A stretch of 27,862 bases of DNA from a virus. The position numbers were made by a program, and so were the translations under genes. Location of the stretch: positions 1 through 27,862 of IMG/VR virus record IMGVR_UViG_3300010372_000009; one strand, given 5' to 3'. This document shows positions 23,158 through 27,862 of this stretch, piece after piece (within the stretch, counting starts at the first letter, position 1; each line of letters opens with the position of its first letter). Under the pieces are notes generated by a model that ran no database searches, was not told the origin of the DNA, and worked only from the letters and a program-made list of their open reading frames with translations.

Positions 23158-23380
23158 CACGGCCTCCAGGGAACTGGATGATGTTGTCTGCCTGGACGAC
23201 AACAGGCGGGAACACCACGCGCTTGAGGTCTTCCAGCACGAGCGCAAGGCCAGCCTTCAAGGCGTTCTGCGCGGTTTTGTCTTTGGCCTTGTCCAACGCC
23301 TCACTCAGGTTGATCAGGTCAGCAACACGGGCGGTCACCGGGTCTTCGATGCCGCTCAGATCAAGGTTCAATTCATCCAC
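23147..23380 (-). CDS. Hypothetical protein (77 aa)
   Basis: Starts with GTG at 23380, with GGAGG 9 nt upstream, and overlaps the thyX stop by 8 bases. An in-frame alternative start is not obvious. The sequence is acidic at the N-terminus (MDELNLDLSGIEDP) with a helical middle (LINLSEALDKAKDKTAQNALKAGLALVLEDLK) and ends in a V/P-rich stretch, VVFPPVVVQADNIIQFPGG. There is no membrane segment or metal-binding motif. The stop overlaps the exonuclease start by 11 bases, so it belongs to the same coupled operon. No family is recognised. Confidence 0.72.
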   Translation of the reverse strand: MDELNLDLSGIEDPVTARVADLINLSEALDKAKDKTAQNALKAGLALVLEDLKRVVFPPVVVQADNIIQFPGGRDVH

Positions 23381-24089
23381 TGGTGGATTCCTCCAGACGT
23401 GTCAAAGCCGCCCAGGAGACTGGGAACAGCGGTTCGATGATTGAGCCGACCTCCTGGGCCAGTACTTGAATCTCGTGCTGGGCGTGCGGGTCGGTGCGTT
23501 TCAGGTAGAAGTTGGCGAAGGCGTACAGGTTGCCAGTCCAGATCCAGTTCACCTCGCAGCCTTGCGGCAGGATGAAGCGGGCCTGTTCGGGGCAGACGCC
23601 ATCACGGATCATGTCCTCGTACAGGCGGATCGCGTACTCGCCAGCCATGCGGTACTCCCGGCGCCACTCGTGGCTGCGCGGGTGTTCACCGGCAGAGCCT
23701 TGCTTGGCCGAGCCTTCTGGCTTGCATCGGAACACGGACGGGATGTACAGCTCAGGAGTGGAGCTGATGTACCGGCGAGACTCCTCGTTCTCCACCAGAC
23801 CCTGCTTGTGCTTGAAGCATTGGGTGCGGATCGGCACCGGGGCTTGCATCCGCAGGGTCACCGAGGTGTGGGCAAAGGGAGTCCAGTGGTCGTGCTTGGC
23901 GAGGTAGCGGATCAGGCGCTTGTCGTCGGCCTTAGTGGTCGGCCCTCGGAGGCCGGTTGCTACCAGCTCCTCGAACTCGTTGCCTTCCTCATCGACGTAG
24001 ACGTGGCTGCTAATCTTGTCGAAGGACACACGGGCAGCGTTCACCACGCTCAGGTCGCTGCCCATGTGGTCAACGTACTGCGCTTTCAA
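23373..24089 (-). CDS. thyX: Flavin-dependent thymidylate synthase ThyX
   Basis: Makes dTMP from dUMP using FAD/NADPH and methylene-tetrahydrofolate, supplying thymidylate for phage replication. Length is 238 aa. I place the start at TTG 24089: AGGAGG lies 6 nt upstream, it overlaps the previous stop, and residues before it do not look like ThyX. Early residues LSVVNAARVSF and HDHWTPFAHTSVTLR fit ThyX. The signature is divergent: KHK at 93-95 instead of RHR, then NEESRRY at 101-107, with one extra residue between the two parts compared with RHR(x7)S. The gene lies in a nucleotide-metabolism cluster with nrdA, nrdB and a MazG-like gene. Its stop is inside the start region of the following gene. 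Confidence 0.93.
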   Translation of the reverse strand: MKAQYVDHMGSDLSVVNAARVSFDKISSHVYVDEEGNEFEELVATGLRGPTTKADDKRLIRYLAKHDHWTPFAHTSVTLRMQAPVPIRTQCFKHKQGLVENEESRRYISSTPELYIPSVFRCKPEGSAKQGSAGEHPRSHEWRREYRMAGEYAIRLYEDMIRDGVCPEQARFILPQGCEVNWIWTGNLYAFANFYLKRTDPHAQHEIQVLAQEVGSIIEPLFPVSWAALTRLEESTSG

Positions 24090-24298
24090 TTCTCTCCTCC
24101 TGTGTATTCCAAGAGAGCGCGGCCCGCTGGGGTAACGCGCCAGTGTTTGCTGTAAGTCCCATGGCCAGCATGGGTGGTCAGTAGTCCTCGGCTTGCCAGC
24201 TCGGCCACGCGCACTGCGTTCTCCCGTGCGTAATTGCTCTGCACGGTGAATGGCTCGATGTAGGCTCGCTGCAGGACGATCAGGGTCTTGCGGTTCAT
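24086..24298 (-). CDS. Small winged-helix-like protein, unknown function
   Basis: Seventy residues from the ATG at 24298, which overlaps the polymerase stop (ATGA) and has GGAG 8 nt upstream. A GTG three codons earlier (24307) is possible but less well placed. The C-terminal half, VAELASRGLLTT then YSKHWRVTPAGRALLE, has the pattern of a winged helix: recognition-helix-like stretch, hairpin, then 'T-x-x-G-x-x-L'. This is typical of small DNA-binding regulators. The stop TGA overlaps the TTG start of thyX. A DNA-binding or regulatory role is inferred from pattern only; no family is assigned. Confidence 0.7.
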   Translation of the reverse strand: MNRKTLIVLQRAYIEPFTVQSNYARENAVRVAELASRGLLTTHAGHGTYSKHWRVTPAGRALLEYTGGEN

Positions 24299-26094
24299 CA
24301 GTGGCACTCCGCCCAGTTCGTGCCGATCTTGGCCTCACCATCCAGGGGGCACCGCCAGTTGAAGTCGCGGCCCGCTTGCTGGAAGGCCCACACGGCTACC
24401 TGGGCAACTTCGTCTGCGATCTCCTTCCTGGCCTGGAGCTGGTACTCGTCGTGAACGTGGGCCAACATCGCCCAGTCCTTGCCGAAGATGTATCCACGGG
24501 TGGATAGCTCCCGATACAAGTTGACCGTGGCTTGTTTAACCAACAGGGCACCGGCTGATTGCAGGAGGGTGTTGAGGGCGGCGTGGTCGGATCGGATGTG
24601 CAGGTGTCGCCCGTCGATCCCGACGAGGTAGCCCCGCTTCTTCACGGCTGACGCAACGTCTTCGCGTAGCCGCTTCAATGCGGGGGTGCGTTTCAGGAAG
24701 TTCTCCTTGAGCTTCTTTCCTTCCTTCGCACCCTTGCCAACGATCTGCCCGATCTTCTCGTCGCCAGCCCCGTAGAGGTAGGCGTAGATGAACGTCTTCG
24801 CGTTATCCCGAGTGGGCAGACCGGCTGCCTTCTGGTTCTCCGTGTGGATGTCACCTTCGAGCAGAACCTTGGCGTAGGCTCCCCCGTCATACCGCGCCAT
24901 GTAGTGGGCCAAGCAGCGCAGCTCAAGGCCCGAGGCGTCGGCACCGATCTGGACGTAGCCAGGATCAGCACCAAACAGTGCCCGACACTCCTTGCCGAAT
25001 GGGGCACGGACTGACGGCACCTGGGCGACGTTGGGGTGGCTGTGGGTACAGCGCCCGGTCACGGCACCGATGGTGTTCACCGAGCCGTGGATGCGCCCCT
25101 TGCGTTCCAGCTTGAGCCAAGCCTGGTTCCCCTCGGCCAGTTGCCCGATGCGCTTCTCGATCAGGAACCGGCGAGCCAGGAGCTTGGCCGCTGGGTACGG
25201 CAGCTTGGAGAGCACCGTCTCGTCGACCTTGGGCTGGCCACCCTCGGTGAACTCCTGGGGTTTCCAGCCGTGCAGCTTGGTCAGGCGGTCAGCGATCTGC
25301 AGTCGGCTGGCGGGGTTGAACTCCTGCAGGGTGATCTTGCAGTACGGAACCCCGGCCTCGATGCCCTGGGTACGGTTCGGTCGCTTGGGCATGACCACCC
25401 CAGCGTTGACGTACCAGGGCCGGAAGGCGCCTTTGAGTTCCGCGTCCAGTTTCTCCCGCTCGGCCACCAGGGTGGTGTACAGAGCAGCGGCTGCCTGGGT
25501 GTTGAAGGCGAACCCGTGGCGCTCTTGCAGACCGATGATGAAGGCGAACCAGTGCTCCAGCTCGACGGCGCGCTCGGCCACTTCCTTGGACTGGATCTTC
25601 TTCCACAGCGCATCGGTGACCTCAACGTCCTGCTCGCAGTACGTCTGCATCTCAGGCGTCCAGACCTGCCAGTCCGAGGTCTTACCGAACTCACCCTTGT
25701 AAACCCCGAGGCGGTAGCCCCAGGCTTCCAAGGAGTGGGAGCCTCGCAGTTTCCCTGGCAGTTTCCCCTTGCGGATCAGGCCAGTGTCCCGGTCACCGAT
25801 CTCCGGCCAGATCAGGCGGGTCAGTATCAGGGTGTCACGCAGCCGTTCGATTGGGATGTTGAACCAGGGGTAGACCTGCTGTAGTGCAGGAACGTCGAAC
25901 TTCACCACGTTATGACCAACCGCAAGGTCAGCCTCCATCAGCCAAGCCAGCCCCTCTTTGATGGGCGAGTAGCCCGGCTGGTCAGCGAAGGAGCCAATCT
26001 CCCCGGTGGTTGCGTCCTTGATCACGAGGGAATGGACGCGGTCGAGCTGGTGTAGCAGCCCGTTTGTTTCACAGTCGAACTCAAGGGTCTTCAT
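24298..26094 (-). CDS. DNA polymerase, T7 gp5-like (family A) with 3'-5' exonuclease
   Basis: Replicative polymerase of 598 aa. The proofreading domain shows Exo I DCE (Asp7, Glu9), Exo II with Asp67 in NVVKFD, and Exo III YCEQD (Tyr152, Asp156). The polymerase domain has motif A with Asp386 (GADASGLELR), motif B RDNAKTFIY at 429-437, and motif C HDE at 548-550. The ending GTNWAECH closely resembles the T7 gp5 end. It is about 100 residues shorter than T7 gp5 (704 aa). Part of the missing length falls at residues 228-262, where T7 carries the thioredoxin-binding insertion. RBS GAGG lies 5 nt before the ATG at 26094. The stop overlaps the next start (ATGA), indicating coupling. Confidence 0.97.
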   Translation of the reverse strand: MKTLEFDCETNGLLHQLDRVHSLVIKDATTGEIGSFADQPGYSPIKEGLAWLMEADLAVGHNVVKFDVPALQQVYPWFNIPIERLRDTLILTRLIWPEIGDRDTGLIRKGKLPGKLRGSHSLEAWGYRLGVYKGEFGKTSDWQVWTPEMQTYCEQDVEVTDALWKKIQSKEVAERAVELEHWFAFIIGLQERHGFAFNTQAAAALYTTLVAEREKLDAELKGAFRPWYVNAGVVMPKRPNRTQGIEAGVPYCKITLQEFNPASRLQIADRLTKLHGWKPQEFTEGGQPKVDETVLSKLPYPAAKLLARRFLIEKRIGQLAEGNQAWLKLERKGRIHGSVNTIGAVTGRCTHSHPNVAQVPSVRAPFGKECRALFGADPGYVQIGADASGLELRCLAHYMARYDGGAYAKVLLEGDIHTENQKAAGLPTRDNAKTFIYAYLYGAGDEKIGQIVGKGAKEGKKLKENFLKRTPALKRLREDVASAVKKRGYLVGIDGRHLHIRSDHAALNTLLQSAGALLVKQATVNLYRELSTRGYIFGKDWAMLAHVHDEYQLQARKEIADEVAQVAVWAFQQAGRDFNWRCPLDGEAKIGTNWAECH

Positions 26095-26111
26095 CTGGGC
26101 CTCTCATGGGA

Positions 26112-26136
26112 GTACCTATGCGCTAGTGGATAGTTA
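26112..26136 (-). promoter_or_regulatory. Repeated intergenic motif, copy 1 (before DNA polymerase)
   Basis: Core ATCCACnnnnGCATAGG occupies 26131 down to 26115, beginning just after the primase-helicase stop and 20 bases before the polymerase ATG. Thirteen core positions are identical in two other copies (12862-12878 and 541-557), and copies 1 and 3 also share the following TAC. The ATAGG at the 3' end recalls T7-type promoters, which initiate at GG. If transcription began there, the polymerase leader would be about 22 nt. The promoter role is inferred only. Confidence 0.5.
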
Positions 26137-27789
26137 GAAATCCGGCTCTACATCCCACGGTGGGTCGATACCCTCCTGTGGAGTTGCCGGGGTGGTCTCG
26201 AAGCCGAAGTCATCAGCGTCCGGGCCGCGCTCGAACAGGCGACCAGTTTCTTGGTCGTAGCCGAGGCTCAAGGTGTGGCCGGTGGACTGGCCGGTGTAGC
26301 GGTCTTTGAGGATGCGGAAGGTGGTGGTCTGCCGTTCCTCCTCATCCTCGGCTTGCTGGTTCCGCTCCAGGCCGAACATGAAGTACGACCAGAAGCCAAT
26401 GGCGCGGCTGCCCTTGAAGTGGCGGATCATCACGCGGCCTCCTTCCTCGTGAGGCTTGCCCTCCGGGGTGGACAGGTGGCTGACGAAGTGGATGATGCAG
26501 CCCAGCTCGTTGGCCAAGCCCGCCATCTCCTTCATCAGTTGCTCGATGGATTCCTTCTCGTTCGAGGTGTCGGCCATCGCCGTGAGGTGGTCGAGGTAGA
26601 TGTGCCTGATGCCCAGGCTGACCACCATGAAGCGGATCTTGGACTTGACCGCATCCCACTCGGTCTCGCCCCAGGAGTCGTAGAAGGTGACCTTCCCCTT
26701 GAGGCTGGCCACGGCTGTCTTCAATTCCTCGGGAGTCCAGCCAGCATCGGGCACATGGAAGCGCCGACCAGCGATCTTCCCAGCCACGCGCTTGGCGGTC
26801 TCGACCGGCTTCTGTTCAAGGAAGATGACGCCGACATGCTCGCCCAGCTCGACCACGTCGAAGGCGATCTGCTGGGTCATGAAGTCGGTCTTGCCCACGC
26901 CAGTACCAGCGCCGATGGCGTACAGCTCACCCTCGCGGCGACCGTAGGTCAGCTTGGTCAGGGTCTCGAAGCACCAGGGCTTGCCCCATTCGATGGGCTT
27001 CTCGACCTCGTCGAGGATGTCGTCGATGGAGACCAGCCCGTCAGGCCGGTACTCCTTCGCGTTCCAGATTGCCTGGATCACTTCCTGGCCACGGCCAGCG
27101 ACGAGCATGTCGTTCGGGTCTTTGAGCGGGAGGCTGGCGATCTTGGCCTTGCCTGGGGGCAGCAGCTCGGCCACCTTGATGGCAGCTTCGCGGCCCGGCT
27201 CGTCCTGATCGAACATCAGGATGACCTCCTCGAAGGTGAGCACCCATTCGAGGTTCTCCTTGATAGAGTTGGCTGCGCCTTGAGCGCCGTTGGGGATGGA
27301 CACCACGGGCCACTTGTTGCCCTGGAGCTGGCTCACGGTGAGGCAGTCGATCTCGCCCTCGGTGATGACCAGCTTCTTGCCGCCTTCACCCCACAGGTGC
27401 TGGCCGAACAGGGCCACGCCTTTGAACTTGCCCCTGGTGGTGAAGGACTTGTCAGCGAACCGCACCTTCTGGGCGATGACCTCGCCTTCGTTGTTGCGGT
27501 ACGGGGCCACTTGGACGGTCTGCTCTTTGAACTCACCGACGAAGTAGCCGAACTTCTTGCAGGTCTCCTCTGTGATCTTGCGTTTGCTTAGTGCCCGGTA
27601 CTCTCCGAAGGGCACCAGTTCTTTCACTGCTGCCACTTGCTGTTTACCTCTGGGTGTTGAGTCCGACGCCTCCTCGTTGAAGTTCTTCCCGCACGAGAAG
27701 CACTTGCCCCAACCTTTATCGTTGATCGAGTAGGCGTCGGAGGATTGGCCACAGGGACAAGGCAAGTGGGTTTGCACCCACTCGCTCAT
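26134..27789 (-). CDS. DNA primase-helicase, T7 gp4-like
   Basis: Bifunctional replication protein of 551 aa: it primes lagging-strand synthesis and unwinds DNA ahead of the phage polymerase. An N-terminal zinc-binding segment has cysteines at 11, 13, 30 and 33; the first pair is CxC rather than the usual CxxC. A TOPRIM primase core follows with EGE at 144-146 and DQD at 194-196. The RecA-like helicase domain has Walker A GAGTGVGKT at 293-301 and a Walker B aspartate at 400 (IYLD). The C-terminus is acidic and ends in Phe (WDVEPDF), like the T7 gp4 tail that contacts the polymerase. Length is close to T7 gp4 (566 aa). The start ATG overlaps the stop of the preceding gene, and the stop TAA lies inside a repeated intergenic motif before the polymerase gene. 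Confidence 0.96.
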   Translation of the reverse strand: MSEWVQTHLPCPCGQSSDAYSINDKGWGKCFSCGKNFNEEASDSTPRGKQQVAAVKELVPFGEYRALSKRKITEETCKKFGYFVGEFKEQTVQVAPYRNNEGEVIAQKVRFADKSFTTRGKFKGVALFGQHLWGEGGKKLVITEGEIDCLTVSQLQGNKWPVVSIPNGAQGAANSIKENLEWVLTFEEVILMFDQDEPGREAAIKVAELLPPGKAKIASLPLKDPNDMLVAGRGQEVIQAIWNAKEYRPDGLVSIDDILDEVEKPIEWGKPWCFETLTKLTYGRREGELYAIGAGTGVGKTDFMTQQIAFDVVELGEHVGVIFLEQKPVETAKRVAGKIAGRRFHVPDAGWTPEELKTAVASLKGKVTFYDSWGETEWDAVKSKIRFMVVSLGIRHIYLDHLTAMADTSNEKESIEQLMKEMAGLANELGCIIHFVSHLSTPEGKPHEEGGRVMIRHFKGSRAIGFWSYFMFGLERNQQAEDEEERQTTTFRILKDRYTGQSTGHTLSLGYDQETGRLFERGPDADDFGFETTPATPQEGIDPPWDVEPDF

Positions 27790-27862
27790 GCTGCTGCGTA
27801 TGCCTTCTTCATGGTCAGCTTGCCGTCACGGTAGAGCTGGACGATCAGCTTCTTGCCCTCGG
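27786..27862 (-). CDS. 3' end of an unknown gene (partial)
   Basis: Only the last 24 codons plus a TGA stop lie inside the window. The visible C-terminus is lysine- and alanine-rich (ends KKAYAAA) and contains KLIVQLYRDGK. Its stop overlaps the ATG of the primase-helicase gene (ATGA-type overlap), so the two are probably translationally coupled. I do not recognise the family from this fragment. It could be any small early/middle T7-like protein encoded before gene 4. Confidence 0.6.
   Translation of the reverse strand, partial: EGKKLIVQLYRDGKLTMKKAYAAA

Noticed and set aside
26083-26106. 8-codon mini-frame (MRGPDEDP) overlapping the polymerase start
   Set aside because: No RBS of its own and too short to support; probably chance.
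26251-27591. 446-codon + strand frame antisense to primase-helicase
   Set aside because: The same mirror effect; all primase and helicase motifs are on the minus strand.

Overview
The window is part of a lytic, tailed, T7-like phage genome (podovirus, Autographiviridae-type gene order). Every supported gene is on the minus strand, so transcription runs from the right end (27862) to the left end (1). The sequence is GC-rich with mostly C/G third codon positions, which suggests a GC-rich proteobacterial host. The sequence alone does not name the host or the phage genus. The early region, including any phage RNA polymerase and endolysin, is not in the window.

Right part (27862 to 18653), replication and nucleotide supply: the 3' end of an unknown gene, primase-helicase (T7 gp4-like), DNA polymerase (gp5-like, compact), a small winged-helix-like protein, flavin-dependent thymidylate synthase ThyX, an unknown 77-aa protein, a 5'-3' exonuclease (gp6-like), a DUF3310 protein, a MazG-like pyrophosphohydrolase, and class Ia ribonucleotide reductase NrdA and NrdB. 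An HNH endonuclease (endonuclease VII family) is wedged between the two reductase genes. Most genes overlap by a few bases, which indicates translational coupling.

Middle (18592 to 12885), head genes: a 65-aa unknown, gp6.7-like and gp7.3-like small virion proteins flanking a GNAT-like protein, portal (gp8), a 53-aa unknown, scaffold (gp9), then an unexpected lysis block (small membrane protein, i-spanin, nested o-spanin). A leader of about 560 nt carrying tRNA-Asn(GUU) and several hairpins precedes the major capsid gene (gp10A). A strong intrinsic terminator follows capsid.

Left part (12816 to 1), tail and packaging: gp11, gp12, gp13, gp14, gp15 and gp16 homologues, a UUCG-loop terminator, a tail fibre with a long 7-residue repeat, a fibre assembly chaperone, holin, small terminase, a large hairpin, and the start of the large terminase, which runs off the window.

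The most interesting signals are non-coding. (i) A 14-bp identical element occurs before the head operon and before the capsid leader; it resembles T7-type promoters. (ii) A second element, ATCCACnnnnGCATAGG, occurs three times, always between genes. (iii) The capsid leader combines a tRNA, hairpins and a perfect 13-nt match to the 16S rRNA 3' end. (iv) A 14/15-bp inverted repeat sits between the terminase genes. No wholly new multi-gene system was recognised.
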